The notes: generated by a model not told the origin, from the letters alone. 64,000 bases of DNA from Oligoflexus sp. (GCA_014378195.1 JACMOC010000061.1:186001-250000), one strand, 5' to 3'. Shown: positions 43,806-54,223, numbered from the stretch's first letter. Made by a program: numbers and translations.

Positions 43806-45182
43806 TTAAAACATAAACGAGGTGTTGATACGGACTTCATCTTCAGCACGGAGATTTTTCGAGACGAAAGTGCGGCGTGCTGTGTCTATTTTTATGATAA
43901 CTGACTTTGCAAATTGATAATCGGCTCCCAGAGTCCAGACGCGTCGATCAAAGCGATCAACATCGGCTTGACCAGGGGCAGGCTTATCAATCGTATCGTA
44001 CTGCTCATAGCGAACAAAAGGCGTTATGCGGTCATCCGACTCATAACCCACGAATGAGTAACCGGCTTCGGCCCAGGCTGCGTAAGCGCGCTCTGCGACA
44101 GCACTGCGGAGTATCCCCACATACTTGGTCGAAAGGTTTGCGTTTCGGGCGTTGATTTCCGCTGCATTTTTAATTTTGCCCTGCAGCGCTGAGGCGAGGA
44201 GTCGAATTTTGTCCCATTCCCCAGCGGCTTCCCAGGCGATGAGAGTCACAGGTGCTTTCACGTAAGGACAGGGTGCTACATTATTCACAGCATCTGCATT
44301 CACAGAGGATGATGCGCACTTCTTCACAAGATCGGACTGAGGACGGTTGCGCGAAGTTTCGCCATAATACAGGGAAAACCCGGTATCAAGGCCAGGGATC
44401 AGGCGCGTGGACCATCGGGCTACAAAAGCCGGGTCGGTTGCTTTTGAGCTCATGAATTTCTGCTGAAATCCGCCGACGATAAATTCCTGAGAACTGAATC
44501 CTGTGGAGTCCAATCCATTGACGAGCTGGAGAGCGTAGGTATTAAGTGGAGTTTTGTAAGCGTAATCAATACCGATCTCCGACCAGTTGTTCGGAATGAT
44601 ATGCGATTCGCTCTCGGGGCGCACTGCACCTAAAAAATCGAGTGGATCGTGATGATCGGGGAGCAGTCCCAGGGCCACAGGGAATTTGCCGATACGAAGG
44701 CGATGGTTGCCGAGGCTTTTTTCGAGGAAAAGGTTTTCAAAAGCAACTTCGCCGCCTTTTTCCACATCGTTTTCGTACTCTCCACCTTCCTCATACTCAA
44801 GATCGACTGCTGAGCCGGTACCGCCGTGTTCTATCTCGAGCTCCGCCTCTAACTTAAAGCCTCGAGCCAGCTCAGCCTCGAGTTCAATTGCGAAGCGAGT
44901 CATGTCGAGATCAACACGCTGGTCACGCTTTGAGCCACGCGTCGATGCACGTTGGTTTGGACCGAAGTCGGAATACTTATAAATAATTTCACCGTAGCCG
45001 GAGACTTCGATTTTAGGTTTATAGCCCGGCTCTTTGGCCTCATCTTCTGTAAGCTTGGTAGTATCAAGCTTCTCGTGTGCGGTATCGGTCTTCTCTTGAG
45101 CGTGAAGGGCGGCAGGGATGACGCCCGTCGACAAGGCCAGAGAAAGGGAGAGATTTTGGAACCTAGCTTTGCTCAAGTACAT
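43806..45182 (-). CDS. outer-membrane porin (phosphate-selective-porin-like barrel)
   Basis: A 458-residue outer-membrane beta barrel. Signal peptide cleaved after LHA near residue 28; a short charged linker then strands of alternating residues (ISGYGEIIYKYSD, FKLEAELEIEHGG) and a C-terminal strand ending in Phe (RINTSFMF), the usual barrel signature. The layout, with an early acidic loop and RIGKFPVALGLLPDHHDP, resembles OprO/OprP-type porins. First gene of the operon; it would let a substrate cross the outer membrane for the imelysin and di-haem proteins. Control by a Fur-like site upstream is suggested. Confidence 0.8.
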   Translation of the reverse strand: MYLSKARFQNLSLSLALSTGVIPAALHAQEKTDTAHEKLDTTKLTEDEAKEPGYKPKIEVSGYGEIIYKYSDFGPNQRASTRGSKRDQRVDLDMTRFAIELEAELARGFKLEAELEIEHGGTGSAVDLEYEEGGEYENDVEKGGEVAFENLFLEKSLGNHRLRIGKFPVALGLLPDHHDPLDFLGAVRPESESHIIPNNWSEIGIDYAYKTPLNTYALQLVNGLDSTGFSSQEFIVGGFQQKFMSSKATDPAFVARWSTRLIPGLDTGFSLYYGETSRNRPQSDLVKKCASSSVNADAVNNVAPCPYVKAPVTLIAWEAAGEWDKIRLLASALQGKIKNAAEINARNANLSTKYVGILRSAVAERAYAAWAEAGYSFVGYESDDRITPFVRYEQYDTIDKPAPGQADVDRFDRRVWTLGADYQFAKSVIIKIDTARRTFVSKNLRAEDEVRINTSFMF

Positions 45183-45212
45183 TCAAGGATCCTTTGGTAT
45201 CAAGGCGTCTAA

Positions 45213-45239
45213 AGCTCAGTTAGCTCAGTTAGCTCAGTT
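45213..45239. repeat. three tandem copies of a 9-bp repeat
   Basis: AGCTCAGTT repeated three times without mismatch, 31 bp upstream of the porin start, between the start and the Fur-like site. It falls in the untranslated leader or promoter of the operon. It may be a slipped-strand repeat or a binding-site array. The core TAGCTCAGTT also occurs in tRNA D-arms, but no tRNA is present. Confidence 0.75.
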
Positions 45240-45287
45240 GAGGGGTGCGTTCACCAAGCTGAATCGACGCAAATTCGGCTCCACATC

Positions 45288-45306
45288 GATAATGATAACG
45301 ATTCTT
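45288..45306. promoter_or_regulatory. candidate Fur box
   Basis: GATAATGATAACGATTCTT matches the Fur consensus GATAATGATAATCATTATC at 15 of 19 positions. A second, weaker half-overlapping site follows to about 45318. It is upstream of the porin-imelysin-di-haem operon and 215 bp from the 8-cysteine gene. The rest of 45183-45521 shows only the triple repeat. Confidence 0.55.
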
Positions 45307-45521
45307 ATTAGAATTATCCTCTTATAGAAAGAGAAATGTACAGAACAATCCAAGCACCTGAAATTGTAGATTTAATATAATTAGTAGTCGATTTGGGTTA
45401 ATAACCGCGGCGATTTATCGCTAAGTCCGCGTCACGGCTCCCTTTAATGCTCTTATCCCATGGAATTTCTTATGACCTCGGCTTACACTGACGTGATCAT
45501 TTACGAAAAAGGAGTCAGTTT

Positions 45522-45971
45522 ATGAGAATTGCGAGCGCTGCCCTCTTATTTTTAGGTTTGGCCATGAACGCGCATCCAGGCTATGCGGTCGAAACAAAAC
45601 TCACCTGTTCTGAAGTTGCCGCTACCGAAACGAAATGCAAAGAATATGACGCTGAAACGGCGAAATGCGACGCGGAAGTGGGTGTAGTCGTCAAACAAAA
45701 AGTGGACGCCGCTAAAACCGCTGCGGACGAATGCAAAAAGAAAAACGGCATGACATATGTTTTGAAGTGCAAAAAAGAGCTGGCTGCATCAGCGAAGGCT
45801 ATCAATACTCCCAAGCAGGTCGCAGGTAGCCCTATTGAAAAGGAACTGGCGGCAAAGCCAGACAGCGCCTGTGCAAAATCAGCGAGCCTTGGCGCAGCAA
45901 ACATGGTCTGCAAAGGTCCGAAGAAAGTTTTGGAAGCCATGCAGCGCAACTGTATCAAAGACACAAAATAA
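45522..45971 (+). CDS. small secreted eight-cysteine protein
   Basis: A 149-residue protein with a Sec signal peptide cut near AYA (residue 22) and a strong RBS (AAAGGAG). The mature part is lysine- and alanine-rich, probably helical, with eight cysteines at 29, 39, 49, 71, 83, 117, 130 and 144, an even number that suggests four disulfides. No family recognised. A strong terminator closes it. It is divergent from the iron operon and could share its control region. Confidence 0.75.
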   Translation: MRIASAALLFLGLAMNAHPGYAVETKLTCSEVAATETKCKEYDAETAKCDAEVGVVVKQKVDAAKTAADECKKKNGMTYVLKCKKELAASAKAINTPKQVAGSPIEKELAAKPDSACAKSASLGAANMVCKGPKKVLEAMQRNCIKDTK

Positions 45972-45984
45972 CCCGTGACTGATC

Positions 45985-46025
45985 ATCAAGGGCCTCGCCT
46001 TTTCCATGAGAAGGCGAGGCCTTGA
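45985..46025 (+). terminator. terminator-like hairpin
   Basis: GCCTCGCCTT and AAGGCGAGGC pair (outer TCAAG/CTTGA adds more), loop of about nine. Very stable, but only a weak T-tract follows. It ends the eight-cysteine gene. Confidence 0.75.
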
Positions 46026-46103
46026 TCTATAAAAGATCGTAGAAGTATCTGGGCAATTGGTCCATATTATGGGTGCATTTCGCAGGGAAAGGACACCCGC
46101 TCC

Positions 46104-46859
46104 ATGACATTAGAAACGGAAGAGGACCTCGTCGGTCTCAAGATTATCGGCCGCATAGTGGCGAACTGCCTACAGATCATGGGCAAACACATCGAGCCGG
46201 GCATGACCACCTTAGAACTCGACGCCATTGGTGAGCAATACCTCGCAGAGCAAGGTGCCCAATCCGCTCCGCGGCTCGTCTACAAATTTCCAGGAACGAC
46301 ATGCATCAGCATTAACAATGAAGTTGCTCACGGAGTTCCCGGACCACGGGTCATTCGCGCCGGAGATATGGTTAACATCGATGTTTCAGCAGAAAAAGAC
46401 CGGTATTTTGGAGACACAGGCGGGTCTTTTATCGTGCCGCCGGAAAACAAAGTGAAAAGGCACCTCTGCGACTCTACGCGCAGGGCTCTGGAAGCGGCGA
46501 TGCTCGTTGCGCGCGCTGGTCAGCCTCTAAACGGAATAGGACGCGCCATCGAAGGCGTCGCCTCCCATCACAAACTCACCATTATTCGCAACCTCGGGAG
46601 CCACGGGGTGGGGCGTGCTTTGCACGAATCTCCCGAATTCATCCCGCCGTATTACGATCCCAAAGACAAACGCATGTTGAAAGAAGGCATGGTGATCACC
46701 ATTGAGCCCTTTTTATCAAACGGCGCAACCAACGTCGACGAGGCGAAGGATGGCTGGACGCTTTTCACCGCATCCAAATATATTTCTGCGCAATATGAGC
46801 ACACAATGGTCATAACCAAGGGAGCTCCGTTGATTATGACCCTGGCTGATGCAATGTAA
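46104..46859 (+). CDS. map: type I methionine aminopeptidase
   Basis: A 251-residue enzyme that removes the N-terminal Met of new proteins in the cytosol. All five metal ligands are visible: Asp in VNIDVSAE, Asp in FGDTGGSF, His in GSHGVGRALHE, Glu in TIEPFLS and Glu in YEHTMVI. The first part matches MAP-Ib proteins without an N-terminal SH3-binding zinc extension. No secY or infA gene is nearby, so this is probably a second, stand-alone map copy. Confidence 0.93.
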   Translation: MTLETEEDLVGLKIIGRIVANCLQIMGKHIEPGMTTLELDAIGEQYLAEQGAQSAPRLVYKFPGTTCISINNEVAHGVPGPRVIRAGDMVNIDVSAEKDRYFGDTGGSFIVPPENKVKRHLCDSTRRALEAAMLVARAGQPLNGIGRAIEGVASHHKLTIIRNLGSHGVGRALHESPEFIPPYYDPKDKRMLKEGMVITIEPFLSNGATNVDEAKDGWTLFTASKYISAQYEHTMVITKGAPLIMTLADAM

Positions 46860-46870
46860 AGTAAAGGCTC

Positions 46871-47063
46871 TCAACTCGCCGTTGTTTTACCGCCCAGTAT
46901 GGAGATGATTTCGCCCCTTACATAACGGCTGTCTGCGTTCGAGGCCAAATACACATATGCGGGCGCAATTTCTTCCGGCTGTGCTGGCTTTTTGTAGGGA
47001 ATACTCGCGCCAAACTTTTGGAGGTCTTCAGCTGATGTATCGGACGGATTGAGCGGAGTCCAG
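46871..47063 (-). pseudogene. C-terminal remnant of a short-chain dehydrogenase (SDR)
   Basis: The minus strand reads WTPLNPSD, then AEDLQKFG and Q-P-E-E-I-A-P-A-Y-V-Y-L-A-S with V-R-G-E-I-I-S-I-L-G-G before a stop. This is the last 60 residues of YhdF/glucose-dehydrogenase-like SDR enzymes. An in-frame stop lies one codon before the W, and the Rossmann fold and the Y-x3-K active site are absent, so only the tail survives. No start or RBS serves it. Confidence 0.8.
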
Positions 47064-47183
47064 ATTCATTGTCATCAAAAGAATGGAATGCGGTACTGAT
47101 GCAAAAGGAGCACCACTCTTGCCCGGACCCGGACGCTACCAAAAGGTTGTTCGATTCTTAAAACCTGCTTTTTCCTCAGTAAT

Positions 47184-47748
<565 letters not shown>

Positions 47749-48061
47749 ATACAAGCCGAATCCTCACCATGCAAAGCCTTCTGGCTCTTTTATAAATGCC
47801 CAAACGCCAATCGACAGTATGGTACATAAGCTTAGCTCCCCGCCTTAAGTATCTGAAAATATATGGCTTAAATTAATAAACCAGCTTCAGCAAAACGGAC
47901 TGGGAAAGGGGTGGTGGTCTGGTCTTGTGTATTTTGATAAAAAAGGAAGAATACCGGTTTTTTGCCTTTTTAAATCAAATCTATTCCGACAAAAAGTTTG
48001 CCTCTGAGATAATCTAATTTTGGTTAGAGAAGGTGTTCACACCGAGCAGAAAGATTTTGAT

Positions 48062-50677
48062 ATGGAAAAGACTGAGTCATTTCATCATAAAAATCGTTTC
48101 ACAGGTCCTTTCGAGGTTTTCGATTCTGATCACCTCGCGCCTTTTACGCAAGCTCGACAGAGTGAGGAGTCAGTAGGCGCGCTTCATGAGTTGATTGCAT
48201 CGCAGGCACGATTGATTGAAGAACTCACCGCTAGCAAATGTTGGTACGAAACGACATTCAAAAGTATTGGCGACGGGGTCATTGCAACGAGTGCAGATGA
48301 ATCAATGACGATAGAGTTCATGAATCAGGTAGCCGAAGAACTCACCGGCTGGAAATTCGAAGAAGCCTGCGGTAAACCAGTGCGTGATGTGTTTCAGATC
48401 TTCGAACTTGACACGCTTGAGCCATCTACCTTCAATCCAGTCAAACATGTCCTCAAGGCCGAATGCAATATTAGGCTTGTTGATCCAGTGTTGCTCGTGT
48501 CAAAGGACGGCAACCAGTATATTATCGAAGACAGTGCAGCGCCTATGCTGTCGGCCGGGCGTAAATTAGAAGGCGTGGTCCTTATTTTTCGGGATGCAAC
48601 CGAAAAATTCCGATTGGAAGATGTGCAGAAGAAGCTCCTGATCAATGCTGAGAATGCGCGTCAGGAACTCGCCGCATTTTTCATGCAGGCTCCGGCACCG
48701 ATGGCTATACTCTCGGGTCCTGATCATGTTTATACACTCGCTAATCCCCTCTATATTGATTTCATTGGCCGCGATCCTCTGGGGAAACCTGCACGCGAAG
48801 TCTTCAATGAGGCGGAAGGCACGGCTTTTTTCAGCAAACTCGATGGCGTCTACAAAACCGGCGAACCCTATATTGCCAAAGAGCTGGAGCTTAAACGTGA
48901 TCTGTCTATCGGGCGACCAAATGATCTCTACGTTAACATCAACTGTCATCCCTTTCGTGATCTTTTCGGGACTTTAAAAGGCATTCTGGTCTTTTTCCAG
49001 GAGGTCACTGACCAAGTCATGGCACGCAATGCGATCAGTGAAAGCGAACGGTATTTCCGGAGCTTGGCCGAGACGCTGCCCCAGATTATCTGGACTGCCG
49101 ATCCGCGGGGTGTCGTCAATTACACCAACGGCCAATGGAAAGAATATGCCAACGTTTTTTATCCTGCCGATTGGTTAAGCTACGTTCATAAAGACGACAG
49201 CTCGAAAGCAAAACAGGCCTGGGAACACTCTATAAAAACCAGCAATCCCCTTGAGGTCGACGTGAGACTGCGAAGTCGGACGGGCGTGTACCGCTGGTTT
49301 TTATTAAGAGCGACTCCGACCAAAGACAAACAAGGTCGGGTTTTGAACTGGTGCGGATCGGCCACCGATATTGAAGAACGTAAAAATGCAGCAAAAGAGT
49401 TGTCCGATGCGAAAAGCGAGGCGGAGCGAGCGAACGCCACAAAAAGCGCGTTCCTAGCGAACATGAGCCACGAGATCCGCACGCCTCTCGGCGCGATACT
49501 AGGATTCACCGAACTCCTTAGGGACCCGAAAACAGGCGAAGAGGAAAGGCAGGGTTATCTCGATATAATCAGTCGCAACGGCAAGGCTTTGACACGGGTC
49601 ATCGATGATATCCTTGATCTCTCAAAGGTCGAGGCGGGGCATCTCGCCATAGAAAGAATGCCGTTTCGCTTGCCTGATCTTTTGAGCGAAATCACGTCGC
49701 TCTTCAGCGAAACCGTCAAAGCGAAAAATCTCTATCTTATGCTAGCTATCGATCATAACGTACCGACACTTGCTCTTTCCGACCCAGCCAGGCTGCGTCA
49801 GATTTTGATCAATATCATCGGTAACGCAGTGAAATTTACCAGCTCTGGGGGTATAAAGGTTCATGTCGCTTCTCAGCCCACAGGTCCTGGCAAGGCACGC
49901 ATCACCATCGCGGTTTCGGATACGGGACCGGGCCTCATGAGATCCCAACAGAAAAAACTGTTTCAGCCTTTTACCCAAGCTGATAATACAACGACGCGAA
50001 AGTATGGGGGAACGGGCCTAGGGCTTGCTTTGTCTCGTCGATTGGCACAGGCTATGGGCGGAAATATCGCGATTTCTGAGTGCAAACTGAGGCGAGGTTG
50101 TACGTTTCAAATTACTGTCGAGGTCGGAATGCCGGCGAGCGAACCGAATCGCGAAGTCAATGAACGTGTTTTTGTACAGGATAACGAATGTGTTTCAGAA
50201 CACATGCAGGATGACGACAGTGCCAAATTCATGAATGGAACTTCAGTTCCTGATAAAGATTTCCACGTCGCCGAAGATTTAAAATCAGTGCCTGAAACAG
50301 CTCCTTTCGGAACTTTGTCAGGATCGCGTGTTCTCTTGGTTGAAGATGCTATCGACAACCAAATTTTGATCAAACGTATTTTGGCAAAACGCGGAGCAAA
50401 AGTAGAGGTGGCGAATAATGGACTGGAAGGTGTGGAGAAGGCCCTCGCTGGCGATTATTCAATCGTCCTGATGGACATTCAAATGCCCGTAATGGATGGT
50501 TATCAGGCGATCAGAAAACTGCGCTCCCTGGGCTATCACGGGATCGTGTATGCGTTGACGGCGCATGCTATGGCGGAGGAACGCAAAAAAACCCACGAAG
50601 CGGGTTACGATGGACACTTGACCAAACCTCTTGATACGGAGACTCTTGTGCAGACGGTTAGGAATTATACGGCATGA
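48062..50677 (+). CDS. soluble hybrid sensor histidine kinase, three PAS domains
   Basis: A 871-residue kinase if started at ATG 48062 (a TTG at 48020 would add 14 residues). Coiled coil, then three PAS/PAC units (about 50-190, 200-320, 330-455), HisKA with His in FLANMSHEIRTPLG, HATPase (N box ILINIIGNAVKF, G1 SDTGPGL, G2 GGTGLGLALSR), a polar linker, and a receiver (LLVEDAIDNQ, phospho-acceptor in VLMDIQMP, Lys in LTKPL). No membrane segment, so it senses a cytosolic signal, perhaps through a PAS-bound cofactor. The DTW gene overlaps its stop in ATGA. Neighbouring kinase remnant at 47184 may be a former paralogue. Confidence 0.92.
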   Translation: MEKTESFHHKNRFTGPFEVFDSDHLAPFTQARQSEESVGALHELIASQARLIEELTASKCWYETTFKSIGDGVIATSADESMTIEFMNQVAEELTGWKFEEACGKPVRDVFQIFELDTLEPSTFNPVKHVLKAECNIRLVDPVLLVSKDGNQYIIEDSAAPMLSAGRKLEGVVLIFRDATEKFRLEDVQKKLLINAENARQELAAFFMQAPAPMAILSGPDHVYTLANPLYIDFIGRDPLGKPAREVFNEAEGTAFFSKLDGVYKTGEPYIAKELELKRDLSIGRPNDLYVNINCHPFRDLFGTLKGILVFFQEVTDQVMARNAISESERYFRSLAETLPQIIWTADPRGVVNYTNGQWKEYANVFYPADWLSYVHKDDSSKAKQAWEHSIKTSNPLEVDVRLRSRTGVYRWFLLRATPTKDKQGRVLNWCGSATDIEERKNAAKELSDAKSEAERANATKSAFLANMSHEIRTPLGAILGFTELLRDPKTGEEERQGYLDIISRNGKALTRVIDDILDLSKVEAGHLAIERMPFRLPDLLSEITSLFSETVKAKNLYLMLAIDHNVPTLALSDPARLRQILINIIGNAVKFTSSGGIKVHVASQPTGPGKARITIAVSDTGPGLMRSQQKKLFQPFTQADNTTTRKYGGTGLGLALSRRLAQAMGGNIAISECKLRRGCTFQITVEVGMPASEPNREVNERVFVQDNECVSEHMQDDDSAKFMNGTSVPDKDFHVAEDLKSVPETAPFGTLSGSRVLLVEDAIDNQILIKRILAKRGAKVEVANNGLEGVEKALAGDYSIVLMDIQMPVMDGYQAIRKLRSLGYHGIVYALTAHAMAEERKKTHEAGYDGHLTKPLDTETLVQTVRNYTA

Positions 50678-51282
50678 GTCTTCGAAAAAAAAAGTCAGAG
50701 CGCTGCTCTCACTGTCTGATGCGCGTCGAGCTTTGCATTTGCTCATCGATTCCCAGTCTTGATCTCGCAACGCGACTCGTTGTTGTGATGAGTAAGCGGG
50801 AGTTGATTACGCCTACAAATACAGGGCGCCTTGCGTCGCAAGCGCTCACCAACAGCGTGGTTCTGGTCAGTGGCGATCAAGATCGGCCCTTTCATCTGCT
50901 CGAGCATTTGATGCCCGACCGACCCAGCATCGTTCTTTATCCCAGTGAGGGGGCAACTGTTCTCACCGAGGAATGGATCAAAACACTCGCGGCGCCTGTG
51001 AATCTGATTGTCCCCGATGGCAATTGGCGTCAGACGAGCAAGATGGTAAGACGGGTCCCCCATATGTCCGAATTTCCCGTTGTAAAGGTCGGTTTGAGCG
51101 GTGATTCCCAATATAAGGTGAGAAAAGAAGCTAAGCTTGAAGGACTCGCGACTATCGAAGCGATAGCCAGAGCCCTTGGCGTACTTGAAGGTGCTGCGGT
51201 TCAGAAACAACTCGAGCAACTTCTAGATCTCATGGTATCGAGGACGATGGCAAGTCGTGGTGTTCAAGTCGCAACCATCTGA
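50674..51282 (+). CDS. DTW-domain tRNA-uridine aminocarboxypropyltransferase-like protein
   Basis: A 202-residue protein. An N-terminal cysteine cluster (C11, C14, C21, C23) is followed by the DTW domain, with the family's LSLVS-like GDQDRPFHLLEHL, SIVLYPSEGA and the signature VPDGNWRQTSKM. The family (TapT/YfiP, TuaA) puts an aminocarboxypropyl group from SAM on uridine of tRNA. The signature normally reads DGTW; here it is D115-G-N-W. Its start overlaps the kinase stop by 4 bp, so it is translated after it. Its end overlaps the convergent UvrA-like gene by 19 bp. Confidence 0.88.
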   Translation: MSLRKKKSERCSHCLMRVELCICSSIPSLDLATRLVVVMSKRELITPTNTGRLASQALTNSVVLVSGDQDRPFHLLEHLMPDRPSIVLYPSEGATVLTEEWIKTLAAPVNLIVPDGNWRQTSKMVRRVPHMSEFPVVKVGLSGDSQYKVRKEAKLEGLATIEAIARALGVLEGAAVQKQLEQLLDLMVSRTMASRGVQVATI

Positions 51283-53804
51283 AATCTTTTCAAATATTTG
51301 GCTGTTAAGCTGCCTTTGGCCTGGGTGAGATCGAGCGGCGATCCTACTCCCACCACCTGTCCGCCCTCATCTCCGGCGCCTGGCCCCATATCGATAACCC
51401 AATCGCTTCCTGAAACGACACGCATATCATGCTCGACAACGATAACGGTGTTACCCGCAGCCACAAGACGCTCGAGCTGCGCCATCAGACGCTCAACATC
51501 AGCCGGGTGGAGGCCGGTCGTCGGTTCATCCAAAACATAGAGAGTATCCCCGCGATTTATTCTTTGCAGTTCCGTTGCGAGTTTGATGCGCTGGGCTTCG
51601 CCGCCGGAGAGCTCGGTTGCGGGTTGCCCTAAACGAAGATAACCCAGGCCCACTTCGCGAAGAATACCCAGGGCGCGATTGATATGACCCACTTCCGAGA
51701 AAAACTCAAAAGCGGCATCCACGGTCAAGCGCAAAACCTCTGCTATATTTTTATCTTTGTAAGTAATTTCCAGAGTTTTTTGATTGTAGCGAGAACCTTT
51801 GCAAACAGGGCAGGGCGCGTAAACACTCGGAAGGAAAAGGAGCTCGACCATGACAAACCCTTCTCCTTCGCAATTCTCGCAGCGCCCCTTGGCCACGTTA
51901 AATGAAAAGCGGCCGGCGTCGTATTTGCGTGATTTGGCGAGTTTGGTGGCTGCAAAAAGTTTGCGAACATGATCAAACAGGCCGGTGTATGTCGCTAGGT
52001 TAGAACGGGGCGTGCGACCGATGGACTTTTGGTCCACTTGCACAAGGCGCTTGATGCCTTCCATCCCGCTCGTGATGTGGCCCGATAAAGTTTCGACAGT
52101 CGTGCGCTCGAGTTCTTCGCCTTCCTCCTCTTCAACGTTTAGGGTTTGACCCAATTTCCCAGCCACGAGTTCAACAAGGACCTGGCTTACCAAAGTCGAT
52201 TTTCCCGATCCTGAAACACCGGTGACACTCGTTAAAACACCGAGTGGAAATGAAACGTTCAAATGCTGCAGATTATTGCGCGTAACGTCGCTCAGCTTCA
52301 GCCACCGAGTCGGGCGCCGACCCGAGGGAACCGGGCGAACATGATTCCCGAAAATAAAACGCCGGGTCTGTGAGGCTTCGATGTTTTTCAGTCCATCTGG
52401 GGGACCACTGTAGAGCACATGTCCGCCCATCTCACCTGCGGCTGGACCAACATCGACGATCCAGTCGGCATGATGAATAACATCGATCTCATGTTCGACC
52501 ACAAAGAGAGAGTTTCCGGAGGCCTTGAGTTTATCAAGGGCTCTCAGTAAGGCTTCGGTATCGGCGGGATGAAGTCCAGCCGAAGGCTCATCAAGAACGT
52601 AGACAACGCCGAACAGGTTGGAACGGACCTGAGTCGCCAGTCTTAGTCTTTGGAGTTCGCCCGGCGAAAGGGTGGGTGTGCTTCGCTCTAATGAGAGATA
52701 ACCGAGACCGAGATCAAGCAACACACTCAATCGGGCTAAGAGATCGTCGGCAATACGTTTGGCGACCATAACCTGCTCGGGATGATCAATCCCCATTTTT
52801 TTGAGAGAAGGAGCCGTTCCTTCCGCAAAAGGCCTGAAGATGGCATCGAGGCGTTTAAGAGGTAATGCCGACATATCTGCAATATCAAGTCCAGCGAAGG
52901 TCACGGACAACGATTCTTTTCGTAGACGTTTCCCTTTGCACTCCGGACAGGCGCTGCTGATCATGTAGCGCGCGACGCGTTTTTTCATCAAAGGGCTCTG
53001 CGTGTTGGCAAAAGTACTGAGCACATAACGCTCGGCGCTCGAGAAATTGCCGATATAGCTCGGTTCCTCTTTGCGTTTTATGGCTCGTTTGACTTCGTCA
53101 CTTTCGAAACCGGCGTATACGGGGACGGCGGGCTGATCCTTAGTGAAAAGGATCCAATTTCTATCTTTTTTTGCCATGTCCTTCCAGGGCGTATCAATGT
53201 CATAACCTAAAGTGACGAGGATATCACGCAGGTTTTGGCCATGCCATGCCGGGGGCCATGCTGCAATTGCTCGCTCTCTTATCGTTAAGCTATCGTTTGG
53301 TACCATCGATTTTTCTGTCACTTCATAAACGCGGCCGAGTCCATGACAGTGAGGACAGGCGCCTTCGGGTGTGTTTTGCGAAAACGATTCGGCATAAAGC
53401 AAAGCCTGCTTCGGCGGGTAATGACCGGCCCTGGAATAAAGCATACGCAGAAGATTTGATAAGGTGGTGACGCTCCCAACTGACGACCGGGTCGTCGGGG
53501 AGCCCCGCTGTTGCTGAAGAGCCACAGCGGGTGGAAGGCCGTCTATCTCATCCACTTCGGGGACAGCCATTTGATTGAAGAGACGCCGAGCGTAGGGAGA
53601 AACCGATTCCAGATAACGCCGTTGCGCCTCAGCATAGAGGGTCCCGAAAGCGAGCGACGACTTGCCAGATCCCGACACTCCCGTAAATACAACAAGAGAG
53701 TCGCGGGGAATATCAACATCCACGTTTTTGAGATTATGTTCGCGAGCCCCGCGGACAATCACATATCCTGGTTTGGGCGTTGAAGGTTCGGCTTTTGATA
53801 CCAT
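51264..53804 (-). CDS. UvrA paralogue (UvrA2/DrrC-like excinuclease ATPase)
   Basis: A 846-residue double ABC ATPase. Walker A motifs are at residues 42-49 (GVSGSGKS) and about 535 (GVSGSGKST). Signature motifs are [12 protein letters not shown] and [12 protein letters not shown], followed by [10 protein letters not shown] and [11 protein letters not shown] zinc finger CENCEGEG...CPVCKG is present and a CPECKGKR pair earlier. True UvrA is about 940 residues; here the region after the first ATP site is short and reads like UvrA2 ([18 protein letters not shown]), which lacks the UvrB-binding domain. It may bind DNA adducts or drug-DNA complexes without UvrB. UvrB and UvrC are not in the window. 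Confidence 0.88.
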   Translation of the reverse strand: MVSKAEPSTPKPGYVIVRGAREHNLKNVDVDIPRDSLVVFTGVSGSGKSSLAFGTLYAEAQRRYLESVSPYARRLFNQMAVPEVDEIDGLPPAVALQQQRGSPTTRSSVGSVTTLSNLLRMLYSRAGHYPPKQALLYAESFSQNTPEGACPHCHGLGRVYEVTEKSMVPNDSLTIRERAIAAWPPAWHGQNLRDILVTLGYDIDTPWKDMAKKDRNWILFTKDQPAVPVYAGFESDEVKRAIKRKEEPSYIGNFSSAERYVLSTFANTQSPLMKKRVARYMISSACPECKGKRLRKESLSVTFAGLDIADMSALPLKRLDAIFRPFAEGTAPSLKKMGIDHPEQVMVAKRIADDLLARLSVLLDLGLGYLSLERSTPTLSPGELQRLRLATQVRSNLFGVVYVLDEPSAGLHPADTEALLRALDKLKASGNSLFVVEHEIDVIHHADWIVDVGPAAGEMGGHVLYSGPPDGLKNIEASQTRRFIFGNHVRPVPSGRRPTRWLKLSDVTRNNLQHLNVSFPLGVLTSVTGVSGSGKSTLVSQVLVELVAGKLGQTLNVEEEEGEELERTTVETLSGHITSGMEGIKRLVQVDQKSIGRTPRSNLATYTGLFDHVRKLFAATKLAKSRKYDAGRFSFNVAKGRCENCEGEGFVMVELLFLPSVYAPCPVCKGSRYNQKTLEITYKDKNIAEVLRLTVDAAFEFFSEVGHINRALGILREVGLGYLRLGQPATELSGGEAQRIKLATELQRINRGDTLYVLDEPTTGLHPADVERLMAQLERLVAAGNTVIVVEHDMRVVSGSDWVIDMGPGAGDEGGQVVGVGSPLDLTQAKGSLTAKYLKRFQMVAT

Positions 53805-53997
53805 ATGATGTCCTTACTAAGCGTGTGGCATGAGTAGCTAGGGATCCTTATGCATCGCCTATGCCGTTTCATTCCCAAATGACTCGAGACGAGGATTTCT
53901 GAGAATTATAAGTCAGACCAGCCCTAGGATTTCGTTTTTGTTCTAAGAAGCTTTATACTCTTTCGATGCTCCAAACTTATTCTCTTCGAGGTGCTTT

Positions 53998-54210
53998 ATG
54001 AAAACTGTGCAGACCTATTTCACAGAAATACTCACGGAAGATGACGGGGAACTCTTTGAAAGCATGAAACTCCATGAACAAAAAGAAGAGGGTATTTACC
54101 TTTATCGCGGCGAAGCCCGCCGTGACGCCCATGTTGCGGAACTCGAAAAGATTATCAAAGCCTCGCCCAAGTATGCGCGGAAAACGATCAACGTCTTTAA
54201 AAACCCCTGA
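53998..54210 (+). CDS. small soluble protein of unknown function
   Basis: 70 residues, acidic and basic in blocks: LTEDDGELFESMKLHEQKEE, then HVAELEKIIKASPKYARK. Probably two helices. RBS GAGGT precedes the ATG. No family recognised. A hairpin follows it at 54224. Confidence 0.6.
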   Translation: MKTVQTYFTEILTEDDGELFESMKLHEQKEEGIYLYRGEARRDAHVAELEKIIKASPKYARKTINVFKNP

Positions 54211-54223
54211 GTTCTGCGATCCT

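Noticed and set aside
45213-45275. A tRNA gene suggested by TAGCTCAGTT, a D-arm-like sequence
   Set aside because: No acceptor stem, anticodon arm or T-arm can be folded around it; the match is from the 9-bp tandem repeat.
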